A DNA stretch of 64,000 bases, from the NCBI RefSeq assembly GCF_007655135.1, contig NC_045131.1, positions 25,528,001-25,592,000 of the forward strand, read 5' to 3'. Positions within the stretch are counted from its first letter, which is position 1, and each line of letters opens with the position of its first letter. The notes below the pieces were generated by a model. The model did not search any database and had not been told where the DNA came from. It saw nothing but the letters and a program-made list of their open reading frames with translations. This document shows, one piece after another, positions 22,765-35,671 of the stretch. This DNA is from Punica granatum. Lineage: Eukaryota > Streptophyta > Magnoliopsida > Myrtales > Lythraceae. The translations under genes and the position numbers were made by a program.

Positions 22765-23480
22765 TCGTTTATATAATTTTTTCCCAAATCATAAAAGCCG
22801 GTAGAGACTGGTAATTTATCTTCTCGACTTCCCATTGAGCACCCTAAACTTCAATTAAGGACATGTCTTATCGTATGGAGCTTTCTTCAAGAAATTACGC
22901 CTCATAAACGGATGCGCAGATTTCTAATCAACTCATGCAATACTCCGTGACTAAATCCATTGGTTGCCTTGCCAAAGTCTTTCAACGTTCATCTACATTA
23001 ATTTCACCTTTCCTGCGTGGTCCTAATGAGGCTGAACTTGGCCTCCCAGACTTTAGAATTTGGCTGTCTTTGTCATATTTCATACGTTGTCCGTTGACTT
23101 TGCAGTAAAAATAAAAGTTCGGAGTATATATCTCTTTTTTTTTTGGGGGGTCAATAGAAAATTTTATTGAAATCAACCGTAATATACATGAACATTGCCT
23201 GAAGAGGCAGCCATTGCCTATATATGGGTGTCTGAAGAGGCAATCATTATAAATAGATAGGTGCCGGAAGAACAACCATTACAGATAGATGGATGTCTGA
23301 AAAGGCAACCATTACAGCAGGATCGATAATTGAAGAGTCATCCATTATTGAAAGCAAACAAGCAGCAAACAAAAAAAAAGTTATGGACAACTGACTCCAA
23401 GCCTCTCTGACTCAACTTGACATACATCATAATTAACGAATCACGAATGAACAAGACCACAAATGAATAAGACCAGATAG

Positions 23481-25381
23481 CTGACAAAAGAAACTTCATA
23501 TACAATCGGACCTATTTTATCTGCAATGTAAGTGTCCGAATGCCCTTGAAGCAACTAACTACAAGCAACTCCTAGTTAGGATTATGAATTGTTCTTACTA
23601 AGAATATTAATTGTCGAATATGTTTTTCATAGCGCTGATGAAGGAGAATTAAAATGTACCAAGCGCCGGTCTTCAATTAGATCTACCCATGACTTAGAAG
23701 ATTCATCAGTGGTGCTCTCTAAGTTAGTAAGGACATATAATATAACTTCTTCCACTCAAAATTCCAATATACCATCCTAGTCTTTTTTGATCGTCAGTTG
23801 TCACTCGTTAACTGTAGAATGTTCATGAAAATAAGAAAACTGAAAAAAAAAATAAGGCACGTGGATTTCAACTTTCCCAGCCGCCCTAAATTTGGATTTT
23901 CCTCGAATTTATGAAATATAATTCATGAGAATTTGTATTTTTGAGAATATCACTTTTTAGACTCATAATAATTTGTCTTGCATGCAACTAGATAAATTTA
24001 GAATATCCTCGTTTTAAAATTATGGAAATAACATAGCACCCTAAAACCCCCTAAACTAAAGAAATTATTATATTTTATGCCTTGGTACCCAAAAAACATT
24101 ATTGTATGAGAGGTGAACTCGTCTAAAAAACAAGTTTTACGAGCATTGAAGTTCGAGAAGTTTGGCTTAATAATAAAGAGAAGCGAAAATATCCATCCAA
24201 TCTTAAATTTGAAACCCCTTAAGGCCAACATGACCCTCCGAGTTTACTATTTCCTTTGTGCTTAGCCAACATATGGGACCGTGGGATAAGTTGGGCGAAA
24301 CTCAAACAACCCATGATATAAAAAAAAAAATCAAAGTTTAGAGTATTCGAGGATCTTAGGTTAGGGTGTTACGATTGTTGGATTTTTTTATTTTTCAGTA
24401 TACACCTTGATAGTATTCGAAAACCCAAAGAGCCCGTTGAATCAGTCGAACTAACTCATGTTCTTGGTTCTTAAGCGAAAGTATACGTCACTACACTACA
24501 TTCTCTTTGATTTTAACAATAATTATACATCTAGTTAAATTACATATGTGAATTGTTGGCACATATGAATTGATGCCATATATTGTCCAATCAAATATAG
24601 TCTAATCACGTCACTTGAGGTATCCTCGTTTATATAATTTTTTCCCAAATCACAAAAGCCGGTAGAGACGGGTAATTTATCCCCACGACTTCCCTTTGAG
24701 CACCCTAAACTTCCATCAAGGACATGTCTTATCATAGGGAATTTTTTTCAAGAAATTACGCCTCATAAACGTATGCGCAGATTTCTTATACATCTTCCTT
24801 GTAGAACTGCTTTCATATCTAATCAACTCATGCTATACTTCGACTGCAAGATGACTAAATCCATTGGTTGCTTTGCCAAAGTCTTTCAACGTTCATCTAC
24901 ATTAATTTAACCTTGCCTGCATGGTCCTAATGAGGCTGAACTTGGCCTCCCATACTTTAGAATTTGGTTGTCTTTGCGTATTTCATACGTTGTCCGTTGA
25001 CTTTGAAGTAAAACTAAAAGTTCGGAGTATATATCTTCTTTTTTTTTTGGGTCAATAGAAAATTTTATTGAAATCAAACGTAATATACATTAACAATGCC
25101 TGAAGAGGCTGCCATTGCCGATAGATGGGTGTCTGAAAAGGCAATCATTATAAATAGATAGGTACCGGAAGAGGCAACCATTACAGATAGATGGATGTCA
25201 AAAGAGGCAACCATTATAGTAGGATCGGTAACTATAGAGTCATCCATTATTGAATGCAAACACGCAGCAAACATAAAAAAGTTATGGACAACTGACTCCA
25301 AGCCTTTCTGACTCAACTTGACATACATCATAATTAACGAATCACGAATGAACAAGACCACAAATGAATAAGACCAGATAG
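23481..25381. repeat. Direct repeat, copy 2 (about 1.90 kb)
   Basis: Carries the same landmarks as copy 1 in the same order. The boundary phrase GACCAGATAGCTGACAAAAG recurs 1901 bases later at the start of copy 3. It lacks the LTR fragment and inverted segment of copy 1. Confidence 0.9.
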
Positions 25382-26469
25382 CTGACAAAAGAAACTTCAT
25401 ATACAATCGGACCTATTTTATCTGCAATGTAAGTGTCCGAATGCCCTTGAAGCAACTAACTACAAGCAACTCGTAGTTAGGATTATGAATTATTCTTACT
25501 AAGAATATTAATTGTCGAATATGTTTTTCATAGCGCTGATGAAATGGAAAGTTAAAATGTACCAAGCGCCGGTCTTCAATTAGATCTACCCATGACTTAG
25601 AAGATTCACCAGTGGCGGTCTCTAAGTTAGTAAGGAAATATAATATAACTTCTTCCACTCAAAATTCCAAAATACCCAGACTAGTCTCTTTTGATCGTCA
25701 GTTGTCACTCGTGAACCGTAGATTGTTCATGAAGATGAGAAAACCGAAAAAATATAAGTCACGTGGATTTCTTCTTTCCCAGCCGCCCTAAATTTGGATT
25801 TTCCTCGAATTTACGAAATATATTTCATGAGAATTTGTATTTTTGATAATATCACTTTTTAGACTCATAATAATTTGTCTTGCATGCAACTAGATAAATT
25901 TAGTATATCCTCGTTTTAAAATTATGGAAATAACATAGCACCCTAAAACCCCCTAAACTAAAGAAATTATTGTATGAGAGGTGACTTCGTCTAAAAAAGA
26001 AGTTTTAGAGTATTCAAGCTCGATGAGTTCGCCTGATAATAAAGAAAAGTGAAAATATTCATCCAATCTTAAATTTGAAACCCCTTAAGGCCAACAGGAC
26101 CCTCCGAGTTTTTTTATTTCCTTTGCGCTTAGTTGGCATATGGGACCATGGGGTAAGTCGGGCGAAACTCAAACATCCCATGATATCAAAAAAAAAATTC
26201 AAAGTTTTAGAGTATTCGAGGATCTTAGATTAGGGTGTTACAATTGTTGGATTTTTAGATTTTTCACTGTGCACGCTGATAGTATTTGGAAGCCCAAAGA
26301 GCCTGCTAAATTACTAGAACTAACTCATGTTTTTGGTTTTATGCGCCACTGCACTATATTTTCTTTGATTTTAGCAATAATTATCCATCTAGTTAAATTG
26401 CATATGTGAATTGTTGGCACACATGAATTGATGCCATATATTGTCCAGTCAAATAAAGTCTAATCCATA

Positions 26470-26511
<42 letters not shown>

Positions 26512-27245
26512 AATCACGTCACTTGAGGTATCCTCGTTTATATAATTTTTTCCCAAATCATAAAAGCCGGTAGAGACTGGTAATTTATCCCCTCGACTTC
26601 CCTTTGAGCACCCTAAACTTCCATTAAGGACATGTCTTATCATATGGATCTTTCTTCAAGAAATTACGCCTCATAAACGTATGCGCAGATTTCTAATCAA
26701 CTCATACAATACTCCGTGACTAAATCCATGGGTTGCTTTGCCAAAGTCTTTCAACGTTCATCTACATTAATTTAACCTTGCCTGCATGGTCCTAATGAGA
26801 CTGAACTTGGCCTCCCAGACTTTAGAATTTGGCTGTCTTTGTCATATTTCATACGTTGTCCGTTGACTGTGCAGTAAAAATAAAAGTTCGGAGTATATAT
26901 CTCTTTTTTTTTTTTTTGGGGTCAATAGAAAATTTTATTGAAATCAAACGTAATATACATGAACAATGCCTGAAGAGGCAGCCATTGCCAATATATGGGT
27001 GTCTAAAGAGGCAATCATTATAAATAGATAGGTGTCGGAAGAGACAACCATTATAGATAGATGGATGTCTGAAGAGGCAACCATTACAGCAGGATCGGTA
27101 ACTGTAGAGTCATTCATTATTGAAAGCAAACGCGCAGCAAACATAAAAAAGTTATGGACAACTGACTCCAATCCTTTCTGACTCAACTTGATATAGACCA
27201 TAACTAACGAATCACGAATGAACAAGACCACAAATGAATAAGACC
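25382..27245. repeat. Direct repeat, copy 3 (about 1.86 kb)
   Basis: Third copy, carrying its own (TA)n expansion (26475-26507) and several small indels. The similarity stops after AATAAGACCAGA, where unique sequence continues. Confidence 0.9.
26475..26507. repeat. (TA)n microsatellite
   Basis: About sixteen TA dinucleotides inside repeat copy 3, absent from copies 1 and 2. Confidence 0.95.
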
Positions 27246-27460
27246 AGAGGAACCATATTATGGATACCATTGGGAACCATAATACAGACACAAAAATGGC
27301 GTTGGGCAACGTTGGTAAGCCGGCGACAATATAGGCCCGAACAATCAATGATTTTAATCCTGGGAAATGGAGAAGGTGACCATGATAGCGTCCACCACGA
27401 GTAGGGATCCATACATATTGAATAGCCACCTGCTTGATCCATGTCGATGGCGATCAGTGG
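26905..27460 (-). mobile_element. 3' end of a poly(A)-tailed retroelement or retrocopy (unidentified)
   Basis: Read on the minus strand, the sequence ends TTTCAATAAAATTTTCTATT followed by GACCCC and a run of A. That is a polyadenylation signal with a poly(A) tail, as in LINEs or retrocopies. Upstream is a 161-codon open frame (27429-26944) whose C-terminal third is a degenerate repeat of MVASSDIHLS-like units. The same tail and repeat occur in copies 1 and 2 (tails near 23135 and 25040). Only here does the frame extend further upstream. No reverse transcriptase is visible. Confidence 0.4.
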
Positions 27461-28160
27461 GGAAGAAAATGCAGTATTCCGGGCGAATTTGCCTCGATCA
27501 GAGCAGATCTGGATAGAATTGCAAAATTCGATCTGATCTAGTTAAATGGGGCTCAAATCTGATCCGATCTGAGGTAGGCCTGAGCAGATTTGTTCGGCAC
27601 CAGCTCTATTTGACTAGAGCCCCATGAGAGGAAGGACGCTCCAGCTGGCGAGAGAAGCTCAACTCAGTCTGTCGAGTCACGGTGGAGTCGCCACGGAAGA
27701 CGCGGTGGAGCAGCACGGGGGGACGCTGGGAGGGAGAAGTCGTAAGGAAGATGGAGCGACGGGGGAAGCAATGGTAGAAAGAGAGGTGCTATCGAGCGGT
27801 GGTCGAAAGCAACTGTGTGGTGGCGACGGAGCTGTAGGAGGAGAGCGGCAGGGGAAGATGTAATCTGCAGAGGTTGAGGGTGCGCCATGGATCAGGAGCG
27901 AGCAGTGGCGGAGTGGCGGTAGGGGTATGGCAGAGGAGGAGGCAAAGGGGAAGACGCGGAAGGAGAGCTAGGAAAAGGTAGATTGAGCGATAGCCGCTGT
28001 GGGTTTGGGTTTAGGATTTTCTGTGGAATCTGGGAGAGAGAAACACTATGAATTTTTTAAGTTGTCTAAAGGAGAGAGAAACCAAATAAGCCCAGTTCTT
28101 TTGGAGTATATATAAATATCACTATTTCTTGTAATTCCAGCCAATACATAATTCCAAAAT
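27461..28160. other. GC-rich, purine-skewed segment, no supported gene
   Basis: The segment at 27600-27970 is rich in GGAG and GGCG on the plus strand. Open frames on both strands are low-complexity. It may be the 5' part of the poly(A)-tailed element or an old CpG-rich exon. I recognise nothing. Confidence 0.3.
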
Positions 28161-28165
28161 CTTAA

Positions 28166-28458
28166 CGGCCCCTTTGATTTAGCAATCAAATTTTTAAAAT
28201 TTTAAATCTAACTTTTAACTCTATTTATTACCCAATAAAAATGAACAATACAATTATTCATTTTCCTTTTTTATTCAATTTTTAATATTAAATTTTTTGA
28301 GCGATCCATTACTTTTTTCACAATTCAACAATACAATCATTACTTTCTATAAATTATTCATTACTTTTTCATAGTTTTTTTCATAATTAAATAACACAAT
28401 CATTACAACCCAATTAAAATCAAAATGCAACTATACTTAACTCTAAAACCAAACAGAC
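28166..28458. mobile_element. Tourist-like MITE, degenerate, about 293 bp
   Basis: Flanked by TAA (28163-28165, 28459-28461). The interior (CACAATCATTACAACCCAAT, TTCAACAATACAATCATTAC) matches that of the MITE at 38124 in reverse orientation. Terminal repeats are poorly kept (CGGCCCCTTTGATTTAG against GTCTGTTTGGTTTTAG). Confidence 0.6.
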
Positions 28459-28709
28459 TAAATTCTAGTGAATTTGCATTGATTTGGGCCATCTCTTGTT
28501 TAAAGACTTGAGCTGTTAGATATTGTAACCCTAGTCCCATATAACTCTTCGTGGCCGATATAGGATGGCTTCAATTCGTATTTCTCTCAACACAAAAAAA
28601 AAATGCAGAGTATTTTTTCTCCCTTTTGCATTCTTTATCAATTATATGACCAGTTACGTACTAAGATAAGATTTATATGGTTTGAGTTGAGTGCCATATC
28701 TATTAAATA

Positions 28710-29327
28710 TGTTGAGCGTGTCTCGTATTCAGTGGAGAACCTGAAGAACAGAACGGTAACACGATCGAACGAAAAAGGAAATGGCGAGATCTCAAATTAT
28801 CCAGAGATTATATTTCCTATTTTGTAGGAATTTCGTTGTATTTCTTAGATCTTTAAATAGGAAAATTATCTTTAGGGGATGTTAGAGATAATTCTAGAAT
28901 ATCTTTACGATATTTCAAAGAGGAAAATATCATAGGATTATATTAGGATATCTTTGAGATATTAGGTAGGTATTGTATCTATTTAAAGAGATATGGTCTT
29001 GTATTTAGACTACACGTTGTGTGAGAATCACGGATAATTTTTTTGGAAATTCTCGAGTGTAGTCTCTTGGAGTCTATAGGGTTCATAGAGTGAGAAAATG
29101 GTAAGAATTGATAAAATTGTGAGGCTATTCTTGGGTTGGATCTTGTAACGGGGGCTGGAAAACACGAGTGTGATCTCGAGTGAGTAATCTCTGGTTTATT
29201 GATCTAGTGGAATCTCCCTTTGTCTGTGGATGTTTCCCTCGCCGTGAGGGTTTTACCACGTATATCTCGGTGTTATTTCATCTCTCTTGTCGGTCTAAAT
29301 TCCTCAAATTCAACATCTTTCACAACA
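28710..29327 (+). repeat. 5' LTR of the Copia element
   Basis: 618 bp, TGTTGAGCGTG to TTTCACAACA. It shares TGTCTCGTATTC, CTTGTAACGGGGGCTGGAAA and GTTTTACCACGTATATC with the 3' LTR. Confidence 0.9.
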
Positions 29328-29329
29328 AA

Positions 29330-29760
29330 CACTATAAGAAATTTCATTTATTATGACAAAATCTCTTGCCACAAATAAATGTTTGTTAAAAGAAACAGTT
29401 ATATAGGGATAAAAGATAATTTTGTCACAACAATTGTCCAATCGCTACAAAAAATAATTTTTCATTTCATTTTGTCATAAATAATATACTTATGGTGACA
29501 AAATGTGATTTTATCACAATAGTCTATCACGATTGCTTTGGCTGACAATTCGTTACGATTCATAGCTGCAATATTGTGACAAAATTATTTCATTGCGAAA
29601 ACTTTATCACAAAAAATCATATCAAAATATACAGTGACAAAGATATGTGTCACTAATGACATGCTATATCGTAACAACTATATTCTGTCTCAATAATCTC
29701 ATCTTTCAACTAATAGCTACAAATTATTTTTCACAGTATATAGTATAATTTCTCATGATG
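29330..29760 (+). repeat. CACTA left terminus and subterminal repeats
   Basis: Terminal CACTATAAGAAATT is followed by repeated TGTCACAA, TTGTGACAAAAT and TATCACAA motifs on both strands, the kind of array bound by TNPA-like proteins in En/Spm. Confidence 0.75.
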
Positions 29761-31268
29761 AATCATTTTATCAAAAGAATTATTATTTACTTACGAAACA
29801 TCCTTGTTTTTTTTAATATTTATAATATTTATGAATTCATAATTTTTATTATAAATAAGTACTTTCTAGTAAAATGTGATCATCTATAGGATAATTTCAT
29901 AATTTTTTAATTTTCCATATTTGTTATGTGCAAAATATAAAGTTAAGTTTTTTAATTTTTTTTTGAAATAATACAATCTAAACGCATTAATTTTTCAAAT
30001 TTTCAGACATATTTTCCGGTCAATTGTGGTATCTAAATAATATAATCTCTATTCTTTTATTTTTTTATGATATCATTCAAAAATGTCAAATTTTTTATTT
30101 TTAAAATCCTTTTAGTAATATTATTAAGTAATCACAAATTTATAAATTTTAAATTTAAATGAATTTTTTAGTATGTGATTACTTAGTGAAAATTTTAGAG
30201 CATTTTAAATTTTTCATGATATATTAATCTTGAATGTTTAAGTTTTCAAATATTAAGTTCTCATTTAATAAATAATGAATTTTTATGTTTTTAATTAGTT
30301 TTTATTTGATATATCTGTAAATGTGGTTGTATATATAACTTTAAAAAAAATTGGATTTTCCATAGTTATCTTCATATTTATATGAGATCTTGTACACTGC
30401 TTTAACAATAAAATAATCTTGAAAAAAAGAAAATAATCCTTTATGTTGGTAGTAAAAAAAAAGGATAAACCTTAGAAGGCCAAATAACGAGTTGGGAAAA
30501 GTCAAAACAGAAAAAGCACAATTACTATTCGCTAGAAACCCAAAATGAGAGAAAATTGGACCCTCTCTCTCTTTCTCTTCGTCTTCTCCTCCCCAATTGC
30601 AGATGAGCCCTCTCTTCATCCCATCCATGGCTTCAACAGAGAAAATCGGAAAAGCTCTGCTGCCTCATCTCATCCTCTTCAGCTCTCTCCCTTCAGCCAC
30701 ACCTTGCTGCCTACCATGTTGTCTCTCATAGCGATGGCTTTTAGCTTCTCGCTCTCGTAAATTCTCATCGGGTCCCCTTCCTTGACGTCATTGAGAGGGA
30801 TCGGCCAAGAAGCTTTCTGGATACACTTCAAAATTAGGGCTTTCCGATTCTATGTCCATGTTTTCTTGCTGAGAAATTAAGCTTAAGTTGTCCTTGAAAT
30901 TTGACTTACTTGAGAATGACTTATATTCAAGTTTGCTCTGAGTTTTCTATATGTGCTACTTGTCTCTGTTGTTCACTTAAAAACTTCGATGGATTATTTT
31001 TTTGCCTGATGAATTTTGGTTTGGTTGTTTCCTGATATTGCATGTTTATTTGATTTTTGATATTCTCTGCAAAAGCAATTGGAGTGATGATAATCAATCA
31101 CGTGAAATTTTGCATACTACTTAGGCAATTGTTATATGTTCCATGAGTTAATATTTTTCTTCTTTAAGGCACCATGTGCTCAGTTCCTCTCTTTGGTTTA
31201 GTTGATTGTACTGATCTTAACCAGGTTGTTTTTGCCAATTTTGCATAAAATAGATGTAGAGAAGTTGG
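29761..31268. other. CACTA 5' non-coding region
   Basis: Very AT-rich to about 30530, then a pyrimidine-rich stretch (30541-30760) that could be the transposase 5' UTR, ending with an intron-like region before 31269. No separate gene. Confidence 0.4.
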
Positions 31269-34200
31269 ATGAAACTCAAAGATCATTTTTGCCTGGAGTA
31301 TGCGGAAGGTGTTCGAGAGTTTATGCAAGTCGCAACTCAGCATGCCGAATTTGGTAGTAGAGTTCGATGCCCTACAAAAATTGCTATTCTAGACAATTGT
31401 CAAAGGTTAAGAGGCACCTCCTTTTATATGGAATCTTGGAAGACTACACTCATTGGATTCATCATGGTGAAACAATCCAAGTTGTTGATCATAATCTCGC
31501 TAGTGAGGAAACTCATAATCAACATATTTCTGATGATCAATGTGACAATATATATAATGATATTCCAGAGCTGTTAGAGGATCTACAAAGAGGTACATTT
31601 GCAAAATCTTTTGGAGAGACTTCCACTGACCAAAATTCATTCGGTAATGAAGGTGAAGTGGAGAAATTTGCTAGACTTATAAATGATTCTAACCAAGAGT
31701 TATATCCCGGTTGCTTGAAATATTCTAAGTTATCATTCCTTCTGAAAATGGTTCATGCCAAATCAATGGGGAATTGTAGCAATAAAGCATTTGATATGAT
31801 GCTGACATTGTTCAAAAGTGCCCTTCCAACAGGTGAGACACTTCCAAAATCGTACTATGATGTAAAAAAATTATTGCGTGATTTGGATCTTGGTTATATA
31901 AAGATCGATGCATGCCAAAATGATTGCGCATTGTTTTGGAAGGAACATCAAAATCTTGATAGGTGTCCAAATCCAATTTGTCAAGCTCCTCGGTGGAATA
32001 TAGTGCTCTTAAATGTAAGAAGATTCCCCATAAGGTGCTGCAATACTTTCCTGTCAAGGCTAGACTTCAACGTTTATTCATGTTTAAGGAAACATCAGAG
32101 GATATAAGATGGCATAAAGAGAAGCGTGTTCAAAATGGTGTAATAAGACATCCAGTTGATGCTATAACATGGAAAAAGTTTGATAAGGAACATGATTGGT
32201 TTGCTCAAGATCCTCGAAATGTTCGAGTAGACCTTGCAAGCGATTCAATCCTTTTGGTAACATGAGTACGACCTAGAGTATGTGGCCGGTGTTTTTAATT
32301 CCATATAACTTGCCTCCTTGGAAATGCATGAAGGAGCCATTTATCATGTTAAGCTTACTCATACCCGGTAAGGATTCTCCTGGCAATGAAATTAATATAT
32401 ATTTACGCTCATTGGTTGATGAGTTGAAAGAGTTATGGTTAGAAGGTGTAGAGACATATGATTCATAGAAGGATGACAGATTTTGATTGCATGCTATATT
32501 ATTATGGACCATAATTGATTTTTCGGCTATGGAATGTTATCTGGGTGGAGTACAAAAGGGAAGTTAGCTTGTCCAATATGCAATAAGGACACTTGTTCAT
32601 TTACACTAAAAAATGGACAAAAACAATATTATATGGGTCATTGTAGGTTCCTGGATTCGCAACATTCATGGAGAAGAAGTAAAAAAATTTGATGGTAAGT
32701 CACAATACCACTCAAAACCTAAATAATTATCTGGAGATGATGTGTTAAGACAATTGAGGCAAGTTGAGAATGTAAGATTTGGCAAGCCGCCTAATTAGCG
32801 GAAGAGGAAACCTTCAGATGGTGAATTGAATTGGACAAAAAAAGCATAATTTTTGAATTCATTGGATGTCATGCATATAGAAAAAAATATATGCGAAAAT
32901 ATTTCGTCCACTTTGATGAATATTGAGAAGAAAACTAAGGACAACATCAAGACCCAATTGAATTTGGAGGAATTGGGTATACGGAAGGAGCTGCATTTAC
33001 AACGAGATGGTAAGAGGTTATGGGTTCCACAGGCATGCTATACACTCACACTACAAGAGCGGTGAAAGCTCTGTGAATGGCTAGGACTAGTTAAATTACC
33101 TGATGGATATGGGTCTAAATTTTCCCGTGTTGTGGCCAATGATGCTGCTAAGGTTTCTGATATGAAAAGTCATGACTATCACATATTCTTACAACGATTG
33201 TTTCCTGTTGCATCGTATGGATTCTTGTGAAAGGATGTATATGTCGCACTATCGGAGTTGAGCAATTTTTTCAAGGAACTATGCTCTAAAGTCATGAATA
33301 GAGAAAAATTGGAACTATAGAAGCATGATATCGTTTTAATATTGTGCAAACTTGAGATGATTTATCCACCGTCCTCTTTCGTCATCATGGTTCACCTAGC
33401 TATCCACTTCCCGCGTGAAGTTTAATTAGGTGTGCCAGTTCAATATCGTTGGACGTATTGTTGGATGTATCCTTTCAATATCGATTCAATTCGGTTCAAT
33501 GTCGAGAGGTAGTTTCTATCTTTTTATTATGTCCATTTCTTTTCTTTTAATTATAATATGTGCCTTTCTTAAGATATTTTAATTGTTTAATGTATATAAG
33601 TTATTGCGGACGTTAAAGGATTTTGTGCGCAACAAATCTCGCCCAAAAAGCTTGATTGCTGAAGCGTATATTGCCAAGGAATGCCTTAATTTTTGTTCCA
33701 TGTACTTTCGTGGTATTGAAACATGATTTAATCGAGAGGGCAAAAATTATGATGGGAGCAAAACAGATGAATCAAGTGGATTTCTAATTTTTAAACAAAA
33801 GACGAGGCCATTAAGAGTAGCTAAATATAAAGTTTTGTCCAAATCTGAGAGAGATAAAATGCAATGGTACATTCTCCATAATTGCAGTGAAATTGATGCC
33901 TTCCGAAAGTAAGTATATTAATATATAATGCACATATCTTTTTATAGTAGTATTGTGCAAATCTCTTTTGTGCATAATTAATCTTTGGAACTTTGCACTT
34001 TACACAAAGAGGAGCTTGAGAGAGAATCTCCTGCAAATGTGGAGCAAAGACATCAAGAGAAATTTCTAAGTTGGTTTAAAACTCAACTGTTAATTTATTT
34101 ATTTTCAGTTAATGTTGTCTATTATCTAACTAAATTCTTGAAAAATTATATGCGCATGCTCCATTACAAATTCGTGGCTGAACAATTCAATTGGATTCTC

Positions 34201-35671
34201 TAATCAACTGTATGTACTTGGAATGGGCCCCAATGAATGAGTCGCAGAGTATAGTGGTTTGATTGTGAATGGAGTCAGATTTCGGACTGTAGATCGTGAT
34301 AAGGCCTTTCAAACACAAAATAGCGGTATCGTGGTTAAGGGAGAGCATAATTCAGAAGAAATTGATTTTTATGGTGTGATAGATTAGGGGTGGCAATTCG
34401 TGTCGTGTCGTGTTTATACGTGTCGTGTCTAAACGGGTTCGTGTCATCAAAGTCATAACCCGTACACAACACGATTATTAAACGGGTTAGGTTTTGGAAA
34501 CCCATACACGACACGTTTATATCCTTGTCAACCCGTTTAGACACGTTTAAACCCGTTTATTGAAACGTGTCATAATAGGTACACGTATATACGACACGAT
34601 TATAAACGTTATCGGGACACATTAACACAACTTGTTTATCCGATCAACTCAGTTACCCGGATACATTAACACGACATGTTTATCCGATTAACTTGTTTAT
34701 CCGAACACGTTAACACGGCATGTTTACACGTTAACACGACATGTGTTGGATTGGATGAAAGAAAGGAAAAGAAATTAGGTTAGGGACTTAGGAAGTTAGG
34801 ATTACATGAGGATATTTTGGTAAATCCAAATACATAAACGAGTTAACGGGTTACATGATTATAGTAACACGATTAAACATGTTTAAATAAATAGGTTTAA
34901 TCGTGTATAATCGGGTTACACAGGTTCAACCCGATAAGACACGCTTATTAATCGTGTTTAAACGGGTTGGACCCGTTTAGACCGATTATCAAAAATGTCC
35001 AATCCAAACCCGTTTAACTTCGTGTCGTATCCGTATCGTGTTATCGTGTCGTTTGAAATATTGCCAGCCCTATGATAGATGATATAATCGAGATGTAGTA
35101 TGGTAATATGATTCGTGTTTTTATATTGGGATGCAAGTGGTGGAATGTGGGGGACAAGCGAAGTGGATTTTGGTCGGATGGACATTTAATTAGCGAATTT
35201 TGGAAGGATGGACGTTTAATTAGCGTTAACACCAATAAAATGTGGTGCATGAGTGATCCATTTGTCCTTGAAACTCAGGTTGAGCAAGTTTTTTATGTTA
35301 ATGATATTAAACGTGGAGGTAGTTGGAGAATTGTATAGAAGGCACATTCTCGGAATCTTTATGATGTTCCTAAGAGAGATATGAGATATAATAGTGATGA
35401 ATTGGATACCAATCAAGAGCCATATCAGCAAGATTAGTCATATGACATCAGTGAAATTGACATTGGTGATAAAATTGACGGACAACTACATCGGGATGAT
35501 GTAATGCCTATAGATGTTGATTCCAGTACATTACTTTCACAAGTTAGGGACGACAACGTTGAGAATGATTTTGTTGATGAAGAATATGATACATTCAATG
35601 AATATCTCGATAATTCTAATGAAGAGGACTATGCTGATGATGACGATGATGATTTGGATGAGGAGTCATAG
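31269..35671 (+). pseudogene. TNPD/TNP2-like CACTA transposase, disrupted
   Basis: Domain pieces appear in the expected order. A Transpos_assoc-type start (KLKDHFCLEYAEGVREFM) shifts frame near 31375 to LEDYTHWIHHGE. Then comes the TNP2/Transposase_21 core (LPKSYYDVKKLLRDLDLGY, CPNPICQAPRW, MWPVFLIPYNLPPWKCMKEP, LSLLIPGKDSPGNEI). DUF4218-type blocks (SLDVMHIEKNICENI, HDYHIFLQRLFPVASYGFL, MVHLAIHFPREV) follow, then a DUF4216-type block (GCKWWNVGDKRSG, DPFVLETQVEQVFYVND) and an acidic tail ending DDDDDLDEES at the stop 35669-35671. Stops occur for instance at 32466-32468 and inside the DUF4218 and DUF4216 parts, and a hAT element interrupts the frame at 34385. The enzyme would have cut and joined CACTA ends, but this copy cannot. 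Confidence 0.85.
34385..35072. mobile_element. Non-autonomous hAT element inside the TNPD gene, 688 bp
   Basis: Termini TAGGGGTGGCAAT and, on the other strand, TAGGGCTGGCAAT form a 13-bp inverted repeat with one mismatch. The 8-bp target duplication TGATAGAT is perfect (34377-34384, 35073-35080). The interior is dense in CGTGTCGTGT and AAACGGGTT motifs in both orientations. The transposase reading frame continues in phase across the empty site (FYGVIDDIIEM), confirming the borders. No coding capacity. Confidence 0.95.

Larger units (their letters stand above)
21301..23480. repeat. Direct repeat, copy 1 (about 2.18 kb)
   Basis: This is the first of three head-to-tail copies. Shared landmarks in order are CTTCATATACAAT, ACCAAGCGCCGGTCTTCAAT, CTTGCATGCAACTAGATAAA, GGTAGAGACTGGTAATTTAT and a T-run followed by GGGTCAATAGAAAATTTTAT. 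Copy 1 is longer because it alone contains an LTR fragment and an inverted segment at about 22400-22764. The short minus-strand frame at 21342-21578 recurs in copy 3 (25413-25658), but I see no domain in it. Confidence 0.85.

Noticed and set aside
21301..27245. Regularly spaced repeats suggesting a CRISPR-like array
   Set aside because: The unit is 1.9 kb with diverged internal minisatellites and eukaryotic transposon content. There are no short uniform repeats with unique spacers.
27624..27888. Two opposing open frames in GC-rich DNA
   Set aside because: Both are low-complexity, complementary readings of purine-rich sequence without a recognisable domain or splice context.
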